From Eurosta solidaginis (lineage: Eukaryota > Arthropoda > Insecta > Diptera > Tephritidae): DNA of 64,000 nucleotides. The position numbers were made by a program, and so were the translations under genes. Below are positions 1-12,360 of the stretch, piece by piece; positions within the stretch are counted from its first letter, which is position 1; each line of letters opens with the position of its first letter. The notes below the pieces were generated by a model. The model saw only the letters and a program-made list of their open reading frames with translations. It was not told where the DNA came from and did not search any database. The stretch spans positions 234,078-298,077 of the forward strand of contig NW_027137018.1 in NCBI RefSeq assembly GCF_040869045.1, written 5' to 3'.

Positions 1-3000
1 GATCTGATGCAAACAACTGATGAGTTATCTACTTAAATTTGATGAACAAAACGACTTACGTATTTTAAACAATGCTAACCTTTAGCCCGGTAAGCAAATT
101 AAAAAGAAAACGCAATATGTAGGCTACACGAGAACGGAGACGTCGAGTAACCAAAACAAATGCGTTAAACAAATTCGTACACGTTATTTATCAATTTAAC
201 TCTAGAATTAAAGGATATACAACGAGAAACAACGTTTGACAACCTTTAAACAGTTTTAATAACTATCTCAAAAATTATCGCTCTGATGCAAACAACTGAT
301 GAGTTATCTACTTAAATTTGTTGAACAAAACGACTTACGTACTTAAACATGCTAACCTTTAGCCCGGTAAGCAAATTAAAAAAAAAACGCAATATGTAGG
401 CTACACGAGAACGGAGACGTCGAGTAACCAAAACAAATGCGTTAAACAAATTCGTACACGTTATTTATCAATTTAACTCTAGAATTAAAGGATATACAAC
501 GAGAAACAACGTTTGACAACCTTTAAACAGTTTTAATAACTATCTCAAAAATTATCGCTCTGATGCAAACAACTGATGAGTTATCTACTTAAATTTGATG
601 AACAAAACGACTTACGTATTTTAAACATGCTAACCTTTAGCCCGGTAGGCAAATTAAAAAAAAAAACCCAATATGTAGGCTACACGAGAACGGAGACGTC
701 GAGTAACCAAAACAAATGCGTTAAACAAATTCGTACACGTTATTTATCAATTTAACTCTAGAATTAAAGGATATACAACGAGAAACAACGTTTGACAACC
801 TTTAAACAGTTTTAATAACTATCTCAAAAATTATCGCTCTGATGCAAACAACTGATGAGTTATCTACTTAAATTTGATGAACAAAACGACTTACGCATTT
901 TAAACATGCTAACCTTTAGCCCGGTAAGCAAATTAAAAAAAAACGCAATATGTGGGCTACACGAGAACGGAGACGTCGAGTAACCAAAACAAATGCGTTA
1001 AACAAATTCGTACACGTTATTTATCAATTTAACTCTAGGATTAAAGGATATACAACGAGAAACAACGTTTGACAACCTTTAAACAGTTTTAATAACTATC
1101 TCAAAAATTATCGCTCTGATGCAAACAACTGATGAGTTATCTACTTAAATTTGATGAACAAAACGACTTACGTATTTTAAACATGCTAACCTTTAGCCCG
1201 GTAAGCAAATTAAAAAAAAAACGCAATATGTAGGCTACACGAGAACGGAGACGTCGAGTAACCAAAACAAATGCGTTAAACAAATTTGTACACGTTATTT
1301 ATCAATTTAACTCTAGAATTAAAGGATATACAACGAGAAACAACGTTTGACAACCTTTAAACAGTTTTAATAACTATCTCAAAAATTATCGCTCTGATGC
1401 AAACAACTGATGAGTTATCTACTTAAATATGATGAACAAAACGACTTACGTATTTTAAGCATGCTAACCTTTAGCCCGGTAAGCAAATTAAAAAAAAACG
1501 CAATATGTAGGCTACACGAGAACGGAGACGTCGAGTAACCAAAGCAAATGCGTTAAACAAATTCGTACACGTTATTTATCAATTTAACTCTAGAATTAAA
1601 GGATATACAACGAGAAACAACGTTTGACAACCTTTAAACAGTTTTAATAACTATCTCAAAAATTATCGCTCTGATGCAAACAACTGATGAGTTATCTACT
1701 TAAATTTGATGAACAAAACGACTTACGTATTTTAAACATGCTAACCTTTAGCCCGGTAAGCAAATTAAAAAAAAAAAAACGCAATATGTAGGCTACACGA
1801 GAACAGAGACGTCGAGAAACCAAAACAAATGCGTTAAACAAATTCGTACACGTTATTTATCAATTTAACTCTAGAATTAAAGGATATACAACGAGAAACA
1901 ACGTTTGACAACCTTTAAACAGTTTTAATAACTATCTCAAAAATTATCGCTCTGATGCAAACAACTGATGAGTTATCTACTTAAATTTGATGAACAAAAC
2001 GACTTACGTATTTTAAACATGCTAACCTTTAGCCCGGTAAGCAAATTAAAAAAAAAACGCAATATGTAGGCTACACGAGAACGGAGACGTCGAGTAACCA
2101 AAACAAATGCGTTAAACAAATTCGTACACGTTATTTATCAATTTAACTCTAGAATTAAAGGATATACAACGAGAAACAAAGTTTGACAACCTTTAAACAG
2201 TTTTAATAACTATCTCAAAAATTATCGCTCTGATGCAAACAACTGATGAGTTATCTACTTAAATTTGTTGAACAAAACGACTTACGTATTTTAAACATGC
2301 TAACCTTTAGCCCGGTAAGCAAATTAAAAAAAAAACGCAATATGTAGGCTACACGAGAACGGAGACGTCGAGTAACCAAAACAAATGCGTTAAACAAATT
2401 CGTACACGTTATTTATCAATTTAACCCTAGAATTAAAGGATATACAACGAGAAACAACGTTTGACAACCTTTAAACAGTTTTAATAACTATCTCAAAAAT
2501 TGTCGCTCTGATGCAAACAACTGATGAGTTATCTACTTAAATTTGATGAACAAAACGACTTACGTATTTTAAACATGCTAACCTTTAGCCCGGTAAGCAA
2601 ATTAAAAAAAAACGCAATATGTATGCTACACGAGAACGGAGACGTCGAGTAACCAAAACAAATGCGTTAAACAAATTCGTACACGTTATTTATCAATTTA
2701 ACTCTAGAATTAAAGGATATACAACGAGAAACAACGTTTGACAACCTTTAAACAGTTTTAATAACTATCTCAAAAATTATCGCTCTGATGCAAACAACTG
2801 ATGAGTTATCTACTTAAATATGATGAACAAAACGACTTACGTATTTTAAACATGCTAACCTTTAGCCCGGTAAGCAAATTAAAAAAAAAACGCAATATGT
2901 ATGCTACACGAGAACGGAGACGTCGAGTAACCAAAACAAATGCGTTAAACAAATTCGTACACGTTATTTATCAATTTAACTCTAGAATTAAAGGATATAC

Positions 3001-3620
3001 AACGAGAAACAACGTTTGACAACCTTTAAACAGTTTTAATAACTATCTCAAAAATTATCGCTCTGATGCAAACAACTGATGAGTTATCTACTTAAGTTTG
3101 ATGAACAAAACGACTTACGTATTTTAAACATGCTAACCTTTAGCCCGGTAAGCAAATTAAAAAAAAAACGCAATATGTAGGCTACACGAGAACGGAGACG
3201 TCGAGTAACCAAAACAAATGCGTTAAACAAATTCGTACACGTTATTTATCAATTTAACTCTAGAATTAAAGGATATACAACGAGAAACAACGTTTGACAA
3301 CCTTTAAACAGTTTTAATAACTATCTCAAAAATTATCGCTCTGATGCAAACAACTGATGAGTTATCTACTTAAATATGATGAACAAAACGACTTACGTAT
3401 TTTAAACATGCTAACCTTTAGCCCGGTAAGCAAATTAAAAAAAAAACGCAATATGTAGGCTACACGAGAACGGAGACGTCGAGTAACCAAAACAAATGCG
3501 TTAAACAAATTCGTACACGTTATTTATCAATTTAACTCTAGAATTAAAGGATATACAACGAGAAACAACGTTTGACAACCTTTAAACAGTTTTAATAACT
3601 ATCTCAAAAATTATCGCTCT

Positions 3621-6600
3621 GATGCAAACAACTGATGAGTTATCTACTTAAATATGATGAACAAAACGACTTACGTATTTTAAACATGCTAACCTTTAGC
3701 CCGGTAAGCAAATTAAAAAAAAACGCAATATGTAGGCTACACGAGAACGGAGACGTCGAGTAACCAAAACAAATGCGTTAAACAAATTCGTACACGTTAT
3801 TTATCAATTTAACTCTAGAATTAAAGGACATACAACGAGAAACAACGTTTGACAACCTTTAAACAGTTTTAATAACTATCTCAAAAATTATCGCTCTGAT
3901 GCAAACAACTGATGAGTTATCTACTTAAATATGATGAACAAAACGACTTACGTATTTTAAACATGCTAACCTTTAGCCCGGTAAGCAAATTAAAAAAAAA
4001 ACGCAATATGTAGGCTACACGAGAACGGAGACGTCGAGTAACCAAAACAAATGCGTTAAACAAATTCGTACACGTTATTTATCAATTTAACTCTAGAATT
4101 AAAGGATATACAACGAGAAACAACGTTTGACAACCTTTAAACAGTTTTAATAACTATCTCAAAAATTATCGCTCTGATGCAAACAACTGATGAGTTATCT
4201 ACTTAAATATGATGAACAAAACGACTTACGTATTTTAAACATGCTAACCTTTAGCCCGGTAAGCAAATTAAAAAAAAACGCAATATGTAGGCTACACGAG
4301 AACGGAGACGTCGAGTAACCAAAACAAATGCGTTAAACAAATTCGTACACGTTATTTATCAATTTAACTCTAGAATTAAAGGATATACAACGAGAAACAA
4401 CGTTTGACAACCTTTAAACAGTTTTAATAACTATCTCAAAAATTATCGCTCTGATGCAAACAACTGATGAGTTATCTACTTAAATATGATGAACAAAACG
4501 ACTTACGTATTTTAAACATGCTAACCTTTAGCCCGGTAAGCAAATTAAAAAAAAAACGCAATATGTAGGCTACACGAGAACGGAGACGTCGAGTAACCAA
4601 AACAAATGCGTTAAACAAATTCGTACACGTTATTTATCAATTTAACTCTAGAATTAAAGGACATACAACGAGAAACAACGTTTGACAACCTTTAAACAGT
4701 TTTAATAACTATCTCAAAAATTATCGCTCTGATGCAAACAACTGATGAGTTATCTACTTAAATATGATGAACAAAACGACTTACGTATTTTAAACATGCT
4801 AACCTTTAGCCCGGTAAGCAAATTAAAAAAAAAACGCAATATGTAGGCTACACGAGAACGGAGACGTCGAGTAACCAAAACAAATGCGTTAAACAAATTC
4901 GTACACGTTATTTATCAATTTAACTCTAGAATTAAAGGATATACAACGAGAAACAACGTTTGACAACCTTTAAGCAGTTTTAATAACTATCTCAAAAATT
5001 GTCGCTCTGATGCAAACAACTGCTGAGTTATCTACTCAAATTTGTTGAACAAAACGACTTACGTATTTTAAACATGCTAACCTTTAGCCCGGTAAGCAAA
5101 TTAAAAAAAAAACGCAATATGTAGGCTACACGAGAACGGAGACGTCGAGTAACCAAAACAAATGCGTTAAACAAATTCGTACACGTTATTTATCAATTTA
5201 ACTCTAGAATTAAAGGATATACAACGAGAAACAACGTTTGACAACCTTTAAACAGTTTTAATAACTATCTCAAAAATTATCGCTCTGATGCAAACAACTG
5301 ATGAGTTACCTACTTAAATATGATGAACAAAACGACTTACGTATTTTAAACATGCTAACCTTTAGCCCGGTAAGCAAATTAAAAAAAAAAGCGCAATATG
5401 TAGGCTACACGAGAACGGAGACGTCGAGTAACCAAAACAAATGCGTTAAACAAATTCGTACACGTTATTTATCAATTTAACTCTAGAATTAAAGGATATA
5501 CAACGAGAAACAACGTTTGACAACCTTTGAACAGTTTTAATAACTATCTCAAAAATTATCGCTCTGATGCAAACAACTGATGAGTTATCTACTTAAATAT
5601 GATGAACAAAACGACTTACGTATTTTAAACATGCTAACCGTTAGCCCGGTAAGCAAATTAAAAAAAAAAACGCAATATGTAGGCTACACGAGAACGGAGA
5701 CGTCGAGTAACCAAAACAAATGCGTTAAACAAATTCGTACACGTTATTTATCAATTTAACTCTAGAATTAAAGGATATACAACGAGAAACAACGTTTGAC
5801 AACCTTTAAACAGTTTTAATCTATATTTCAAAAATTGTCGCTCTGATGCAAACAACTGATGAGTTATCTACTTAAATTTGATGAACAAAACGACTTACGT
5901 ATTTTAAACATGCTAACCTTTAGCCCGGTAAGCAAATTAAAAAAAAAAACGCAATATGTAGGCTACACGAGAACGGAGATGTTGAGTAACCAAAACAAAT
6001 GCGTTAAACAAATTCGTACACGTTATTTATCAATTTAACTCTAGAATTAAAGGATATACAACGAGAAACAACGTTTGACAACCTTTAAACAGTTTTAATA
6101 ACTATCTCAAAAATTATCGCTCTGATGCAAACAACTGATGAGTTATCTACTTAAATTTGTTGAACAAAACGACTTACGTATTTTAAGCATGCTAACCTTT
6201 AGCCCGGTAAGCAAATTAAAAAAAAAACGCAATATGTAGGCTACACGAGAACGGAGACGTCGAGTAACTAAAACAAATGCGTTAAACAAATTCGTACACG
6301 TTATTTATCAATTTAACTCTAGAATTAAAGGATATACAACGAGAAACAACGTTTGACAACCTTTAAACAGTTTTAATAACTATCTCAAAAATTATCGCTC
6401 TGATGCAAACAACTGATGAGTTATCTACTTAAATTTGATGAACAAAACGACTTACGTATTTTAAACATGCTAACCTTTAGCCCGGTAAGCAAATTAAAAA
6501 AAAAACGCAATATGTGGGCTACACGAGAACGGAGACGTCGAGTAACCAAAACAAATGCGTTAAACAAATTCGTACACGTTATTTATCAATTTAACTCTAG

Positions 6601-6679
6601 AATTAAAGGATATACAACGAGAAACAACGTTTGACAACCTTTAAACAGTTTTAATAACTATCTCAAAAATTATCGCTCT
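3621..6679 (+). repeat. 11-monomer higher-order unit, copy 1 (3,059 bp)
   Basis: Rare variants recur 3,060 bp downstream in the same order: 'aaaggacataca' at about 4658 and 7718, 'ctgctgag'+'tactcaaatttgttg' at about 5022 and 8082, 'gagttacctact' near 5304 and 8364, 'aaccgttagc' at about 5637 and 8697, and 'ttaatctatatttc' at about 5817 and 8877. Long stretches are identical line for line at this offset. This is one unit of a tandem higher-order repeat. Confidence 0.88.
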
Positions 6680-8625
6680 GATGCAAACAACTGATGAGTT
6701 ATCTACTTAAATATGATGAACAAAACGACTTACGTATTTTAAACATGCTAACCTTTAGCCCGGTAAGCAAATTAAAAAAAAAACGCAATATGTAGGCTAC
6801 ACGAGAACGGAGACGTCGAGTAACCAAAACAAATGCGTTAAACAAATTCGTACACGTTATTTATCAATTTAACTCTAGAATTAAAGGATATACAACGAGA
6901 AACAACGTTTGACAACCTTTAAACAGTTTTAATAACTATCTCAAAAATTATCGCTCTGATGCAAACAACTGATGAGTTATCTACTTAAATATGATGAACA
7001 AAACGACTTACGTATTTTAAACATGCTAACCTTTAGCCCGGTAAGCAAATTAAAAAAAAAACGCAATATGTAGGCTACACGAGAACGGAGACGTCGAGTA
7101 ACCAAAACAAATGCGTTAAACAAATTCGTACACGTTATTTATCAATTTAACTCTAGAATTAAAGGATATACAACGAGAAACAACGTTTGACAACCTTTAA
7201 ACAGTTTTAATAACTATCTCAAAAATTATCGCTCTGATGCAAACAACTGATGAGTTATCTACTTAAATATGATGAACAAAACGACTTACGTATTTTAAAC
7301 ATGCTAACCTTTAGCCCGGTAAGCAAATTAAAAAAAAACGCAATATGTAGGCTACACGAGAACGGAGACGTCGAGTAACCAAAACAAATGCGTTAAACAA
7401 ATTCGTACACGTTATTTATCAATTTAACTCTAGAATTAAAGGATATACAACGAGAAACAACGTTTGACAACCTTTAAACAGTTTTAATAACTATCTCAAA
7501 AATTATCGCTCTGATGCAAACAACTGATGAGTTATCTACTTAAATATGATGAACAAAACGACTTACGTATTTTAAACATGCTAACCTTTAGCCCGGTAAG
7601 CAAATTAAAAAAAAAACGCAATATGTAGGCTACACGAGAACGGAGACGTCGAGTAACCAAAACAAATGCGTTAAACAAATTCGTACACGTTATTTATCAA
7701 TTTAACTCTAGAATTAAAGGACATACAACGAGAAACAACGTTTGACAACCTTTAAACAGTTTTAATATCTATCTCAAAAATTATCGCTCTGATGCAAACA
7801 ACTGATGAGTTATCTACTTAAATATGATGAACAAAACGACTTACGTATTTTAAACATGCTAACCTTTAGCCCGGTAAGCAAATTAAAAAAAAAACGCAAT
7901 ATGTAGGCTACACGAGAACGGAGACGTCGAGTAACCAAAACAAATGCGTTAAACAAATTCGTACACGTTATTTATCAATTTAACTCTAGAATTAAAGGAT
8001 ATACAACGAGAAACAACGTTTGACAACCTTTAAACAGTTTTAATAACTATCTCAAAAATTGTCGCTCTGATGCAAACAACTGCTGAGTTATCTACTCAAA
8101 TTTGTTGAACAAAACGACTTACGTATTTTAAACATGCTAACCTTTAGCCCGGTAAGCAAATTAAAAAAAAAACGCAATATGTAGGCTACACGAGAACGGA
8201 GACGTCGAGTAACCAAAACAAATGCGTTAAACAAATTCGTACACGTTATTTATCAATTTAACTCTAGAATTAAAGGATATACAACGAGAAACAACGTTTG
8301 ACAACCTTTAAACAGTTTTAATAACTATCTCAAAAATTATCGCTCTGATGCAAACAACTGATGAGTTACCTACTTAAATATGATGAACAAAACGACTTAC
8401 GTATTTTAAACATGCTAACCTTTAGCCCGGTAAGCAAATTAAAAAAAAAAGCGCAATATGTAGGCTACACGAGAACGGAGACGTCGAGTAACCAAAACAA
8501 ATGCGTTAAACAAATTCGTACACGTTATTTATCAATTTAACTCTAGAATTAAAGGATATACAACGAGAAACAACGTTTGACAACCTTTGAACAGTTTTAA
8601 TAACTATCTCAAAAATTATCGCTCT

Positions 8626-9180
8626 GATGCAAACAACTGATGAGTTATCTACTTAAATATGATGAACAAAACGACTTACGTATTTTAAACATGCTAACCG
8701 TTAGCCCGGTAAGCAAATTAAAAAAAAAAACGCAATATGTAGGCTACACGAGAACGGAGACGTCGAGTAACCAAAACAAATGCGTTAAACAAATTCGTAC
8801 ACGTTATTTATCAATTTAACTCTAGAATCAAAGGATATACAACGAGAAACAACGTTTGACAACCTTTAAACAGTTTTAATCTATATTTCAAAAATTGTCG
8901 CTCTGATGCAAACAACTGATGAGTTATCTACTTAAATTTGATGAACAAAACGACTTACGTATTTTAAACATGCTAACCTTTAGCCCGGTAAGCAAATTAA
9001 AAAAAAACGCAATATGTAGGCTACACGAGAACGGAGACGTCGAGTAACCAAACAAATGCGTTAAACAAATTCGTACACGTTATTTATCAATTTAACTCTA
9101 GAATTAAAGGATATACAACGAGAAACAACGTTTGACAACCTTTAAACAGTTTTAATAACTATCTCAAAAATTATCGCTCT
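8626..9180 (+). repeat. Two-monomer tandem duplication, first copy
   Basis: Monomer pair carrying 'aaccgttagc' and 'ttaatctatatttc' in its first member. The same pair of rare variants reappears 554 bp later, at about 9251 and 9431. Its second member has a private A deletion, 'taaccaaacaaatg', near 9050. Confidence 0.82.
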
Positions 9181-9738
9181 GATGCAAACAACTGATGAGT
9201 TATCTACTTAAATATGATGAACAAAACGACTTACGTATTTTAAACATGCTAACCGTTAGCCCGGTAAGCAAATTAAAAAAAAAAACGCAATATGTAGGCT
9301 ACACGAGAACGGAGACGTCGAGTAACCAAAACAAATGCGTTAAACAAATTCGTACACGTTATTTATCAATTTAACTCTAGAATTAAAGGATATACAACGA
9401 GAAACAACGTTTGACAACCTTTAAACAGTTTTAATCTATATTTCAAAAATTGTCGCTCTGATGCAAACAACTGATGAGTTATCTACTTAAATTTGATGAA
9501 CAAAACGACTTACGTATTTTAAACATGCTAACCGTTAGCCCGGTAAGCAAATTAAAAAAAAAACGCAATATGTAGGCTACACGAGAACGGAGATGTTGAG
9601 TAACCAAAACAAATGCGTTAAACAAATTCGTACACGTTATTTATCAATTTAACTCTAGAATTAAAGGATATACAACGAGAAACAACGTTTGACAACCTTT
9701 AAACAGTTTTAATAACTATCTCAAAAATTATCGCTCTG
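9181..9738 (+). repeat. Two-monomer tandem duplication, second copy
   Basis: Second copy of the pair. Its second member carries 'gagatgttgag' at 9590 and also 'aaccgttagc' at 9530, whereas the matching monomer in copy 1 (near 5910) has 'aacctttagc'. The combination of markers looks like a crossover or conversion product between neighbouring monomers. Confidence 0.8.
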
Positions 9739-11968
9739 ATGCAAACAACTGATGAGTTATCTACTTAAATTTGTTGAACAAAACGACTTACGTATTTTAA
9801 GCATGCTAACCTTTAGCCCGGTAAGCAAATTAAAAAAAAAACGCAATATGTAGGCTACACGAGAACGGAGACGTCGAGTAACCAAAACAAATGCGTTAAA
9901 CAAATTCGTACACGTTATTTATCAATTTAACTCTAGAATTAAAGGATATACAACGAGAAACAACGTTTGACAACCTTTAAACAGTTTTAATAACTATCTC
10001 AAAAATTATCGCTCTGATGCAAACAACTGATGAGTTATCTACTTAAATTTGATGAACAAAACGACTTACGTATTTTAAACATGCTAACCTTTAGCCCGGT
10101 AAGCAAATTAAAAAAAAAACGCAATATGTGGGCTACACGAGAACGGAGACGTCGAGTAACCAAAACAAATGCGTTAAACAAATTCGTACACGTTATTTAT
10201 CAATTTAGCTCTAGAATTAAAGGATATACAACGAGAAACAACGTTTGACAACCTTTAAACAGTTTTAATAACTATCTCAAAAATTATCGATCTGATGCAA
10301 ACAACTGATGAGTTATCTACTTAAATATGATGAACAAAACGACTTACGTATTTTAAACATGCTAACCTTTAGCCCGGTAAGCAAATTAAAAAAAAAAACG
10401 CAATATGTAGGCTACACGAGAACGGAGACATCGAGTAACCAAAACAAATGCGTTAAACAAATTCGTACACGTTATTTATCAATTTAACTCTAGAATTAAA
10501 GGATATACAACGAGAAACAACGTTTGACAACCTTTAAACAGTTTTAATAACTATCTCAAAAATTATCGCTCTGATGCAAACAACTGATGAGTTATCTACT
10601 TAAATTTGATGAACAAAACTACTTACGTATTTTAAACATGCTAACCTTTAGCCCGGTAAGCAAATTAAAAAAAAAACGCAATATGTAGGCTACACGAGAA
10701 CGGAGACGTCGAGTAACCAAAACAAATGCGTTAAACAAATTCGTACACGTTATTTATCAATTTAACTCTAGAATTAAAGGATATACAACGAGAAACAACG
10801 TTTGACAACCTTTAAACAGTTTTAATAACTATCTCAAAAATTATCGCTCTGATGCAAACAACTGATGAGTTATCTACTTAAATTTGTTGAACAAAACGAC
10901 TTACGTATTTTAAACATGCTAACCTTTAGCCCGGTAAGCAAATTAAAAAAAAAACGCAATATGTAGGCTACACGAGAACGGAGACGTCGAGTAACCAAAA
11001 CAAATGCGTTAAACAAATTCGTACACGTTATTTATCAATTTAACTCTAGAATTAAAGGATATACAACGAGAAACAACGTTTGACAACCTTTAAACAGTTT
11101 TAATAACTATCTCAAAAATTATCGCTCTGATGCAAACAACTGATGAGTTATCTACTTAAATATGATGAACAAAACGACTTACGTATTTTAAACATGCTAA
11201 CCTTTAGCCCGGTAAGCAAATTAAAAAAAAAAACGCAATATGTAGGCTACACGAGAACGGAGACGTCGAGTAACCAAAACAAATGCGTTAAACAAATTCG
11301 TACACGTTATTTATCAATTTAACTCTAGAACTAAAGGATATACAACGAGAAACAACGTTTGACAACCTTTAAACAGTTTTAATAACTATCTCAAAAATTG
11401 TCGCTCTGATGCAAACAACTGATGAGTTATCTACTTAAATTTGATGAACAAAACGACTTACGTATTTTAAACATGCTAACCTTTAGCCCGGTAAGCAAAT
11501 TAAAAAAAAACGCAATATGTAGGCTACACGAGAACGGAGACGTCGAGTAACCAAAACAAATGCGTTAAACAAATTCGTACACGTTATTTATCAATTTAAC
11601 TCTAGAATTAAAGGATATACAACGAGAAACAACGTTTGACAACCTTTAAACAGTTTTAATAACTATCTCAAAAATTATCGCTCTGATGCAAACAACTGAT
11701 GAGTTATCTACTTAAATTTGTTGAACAAAACGACTTACGTATTTTAAACATGCTAACCTTTAGCCCGGTAAGCAAATTAAAAAAAAAACGCAATATGTAG
11801 GCTACACGAGAACGGAGACGTCGAGTAACCAAAACGAATGCGTTAAACAAATTCGTACACGTTATTTATCAATTTAACTCTAGAATTAAAGGATATACAA
11901 CGAGAAACAACGTTTGACAACCTTTAAACAGTTTTAATAACTATCTCAAAAATTATCGCTCTGATGCA

Positions 11969-11984
11969 AACAACTGATGAGTTA
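11969..11984. repeat. Target-site duplication, left side of SINE copy 1
   Basis: 'aacaactgatgagtta' directly before the element is repeated directly after it at 12345-12360. In uninterrupted monomers it occurs once and is followed by 'tctact'. The 16-bp length is typical of target-primed reverse transcription. Confidence 0.9.
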
Positions 11985-11993
11985 AAAAAAAAA
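11985..11993 (-). terminator. T9 run at the 3' end of SINE copy 1, possible Pol III terminator
   Basis: The minus-strand element ends '...ttacattta' followed by nine T, then the satellite target repeat. Four or more T on the non-template strand normally stop RNA polymerase III, so a transcript would be expected to end here. One more T belongs to the target-site duplication. The tail is T-rich rather than the poly(A) tail of L1-dependent SINEs. Confidence 0.5.
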
Positions 11994-12109
11994 TAAATGT
12001 AAGGCGCGATAACCTCCGAAGAGATCTAAGGCCGAGCTTCTCTTCCAATTTGCGTCGTGCTCCTCTTGATTTTTCCCTACAAATTGGCCGGACGGGACCT
12101 ACATGTTTT

Positions 12110-12129
12110 ATGCCGACTCCGAACGGCAT
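12110..12129. other. Short inverted repeat in the SINE body (copy 1)
   Basis: ATGCCG and CGGCAT form a perfect 6-bp inverted repeat around an 8-nt loop (ACTCCGAA on the plus strand). It could fold as a small hairpin in the SINE RNA. The same element is at 14154-14173 in copy 2. It may be chance; no function is claimed. Confidence 0.4.
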
Positions 12130-12279
12130 CTGCAAGGCATATGAGTTTTCACTGAGAGCTTTTCATGGCAGAAATACAATCGGAGCGCTTGCCAGACACT
12201 GCCGAGGGGCGACCCCGCTTAGAAAAATTTTCTTCTAATTGAAAAATCTTATTTCTAAAGTTTGATGTTGCTTTGCCCG

Positions 12280-12334
12280 GGAGTTGAACCCAGGGCATAC
12301 GGTATGATAGGCGGAGCACGCTACCATCACACCA
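12280..12334 (-). promoter_or_regulatory. Internal RNA polymerase III promoter of SINE copy 1 (A and B boxes)
   Basis: On the minus strand TGGTGTGATGG (12334-12324) fits the tRNA A-box pattern TRGYNNARNGG loosely (a G replaces the central A) and GGTTCAACTCC (12290-12280) fits the B-box consensus GGTTCRANTCC fully. The 33-nt gap is in the range of an intronless tRNA gene. Known tRNA promoters use these boxes to bind TFIIIC. That this copy is transcribed inside heterochromatin is not shown. Confidence 0.8.
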
Positions 12335-12344
12335 CGGTGGCCGC

Positions 12345-12360
12345 AACAACTGATGAGTTA
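12345..12360. repeat. Target-site duplication, right side of SINE copy 1
   Basis: Perfect second copy of the 16-bp satellite target, followed by 'tctacttaaatatgatg', where the interrupted monomer resumes. Removing the SINE and one 16-mer restores a normal monomer. Confidence 0.9.

Larger units (their letters stand above)
6680..10293 (+). repeat. 11-monomer higher-order unit, copy 2, enlarged to 13 monomers
   Basis: It repeats the 3621-6679 unit but carries two extra monomers. The 'gagatgttgag' and 'tgtgggct' markers are therefore 3,614 bp (13 monomers) from their copy-1 partners (5978 to 9592, and 6513 to 10127), while earlier markers are 3,060 bp apart. The extra length comes from the two-monomer duplication at 8626-9738. 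Confidence 0.87.
1..11984 (+). repeat. 278-bp satellite array, left block (about 43 monomers)
   Basis: Head-to-tail copies of one monomer of about 278 bp, about 32% GC. The recurring motif 'tctgatgcaaacaactgatg' reappears every 277-280 bases, for example at 3, 282 and 559. Landmarks along the monomer are a 'tagcccggtaagc' motif, an A-tract of about 8-13 A, 'gagacgtcgagtaacc', a TCTAGA site and a 10-bp phased tract near the end. Length differences between monomers come mostly from the A-tract. Copies are nearly identical and differ by a few shared substitutions: aaatTTGATG, aaatATGATG or aaatTTGTTG, and AAACATG or AAGCATG. No gene is present. The first monomer has private changes (an extra A near 70, a G in the A-tract near 96). 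Satellites like this are usually heterochromatic; function cannot be read from sequence. Confidence 0.97.
11985..12344 (-). mobile_element. tRNA-derived SINE, copy 1, full length (360 bp)
   Basis: A non-satellite insertion in a monomer, flanked by a perfect 16-bp direct repeat of satellite sequence. Read on the minus strand it begins 'gcggccaccgtggtgtgatg', with an RNA polymerase III A box (TGGTGTGATGG, 12334-12324) and a perfect B box (GGTTCAACTCC, 12290-12280) 33 nt apart. The B box lies in a T-arm-like hairpin (CTGGG, loop, CCCGG). A tRNA-unrelated body follows, then a T-rich 3' end with nine T. SINEs are non-coding and retrotranspose with the enzymes of a partner LINE; no partner is present here. 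The body resembles, from memory, abundant SINEs of flies. The target-site duplication and intact promoter suggest a young insertion. The family name is not assigned. Confidence 0.9.

Noticed and set aside
2801..3019. A 72-codon open frame in the satellite, also at 6416-6634, 10030-10248 and 19129-19347, with a basic RERRRR-like stretch
   Set aside because: The frame is open only when the A-tract has a fitting length and the TAG in 'atgtaggct' is changed (to 'tatg', 'tggg' or 'tgcg'). Nearly all of the about 227 monomers have the stop or a frameshift. There is no conservation of coding and no promoter.
12268..12344. A functional tRNA gene on the minus strand
   Set aside because: A and B boxes and a T-arm-like hairpin are present, but I could not find a matching 7-bp acceptor stem or a clear anticodon arm, and it is joined to a SINE body. 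It is tRNA-derived.
11953..12349. Open frames of 60-66 codons across the SINE on both strands (repeated at 13985-14393)
   Set aside because: They overlap each other and the tRNA-like promoter, start partly in the satellite, and the element is a non-coding SINE. They occur twice only because the segment is duplicated.
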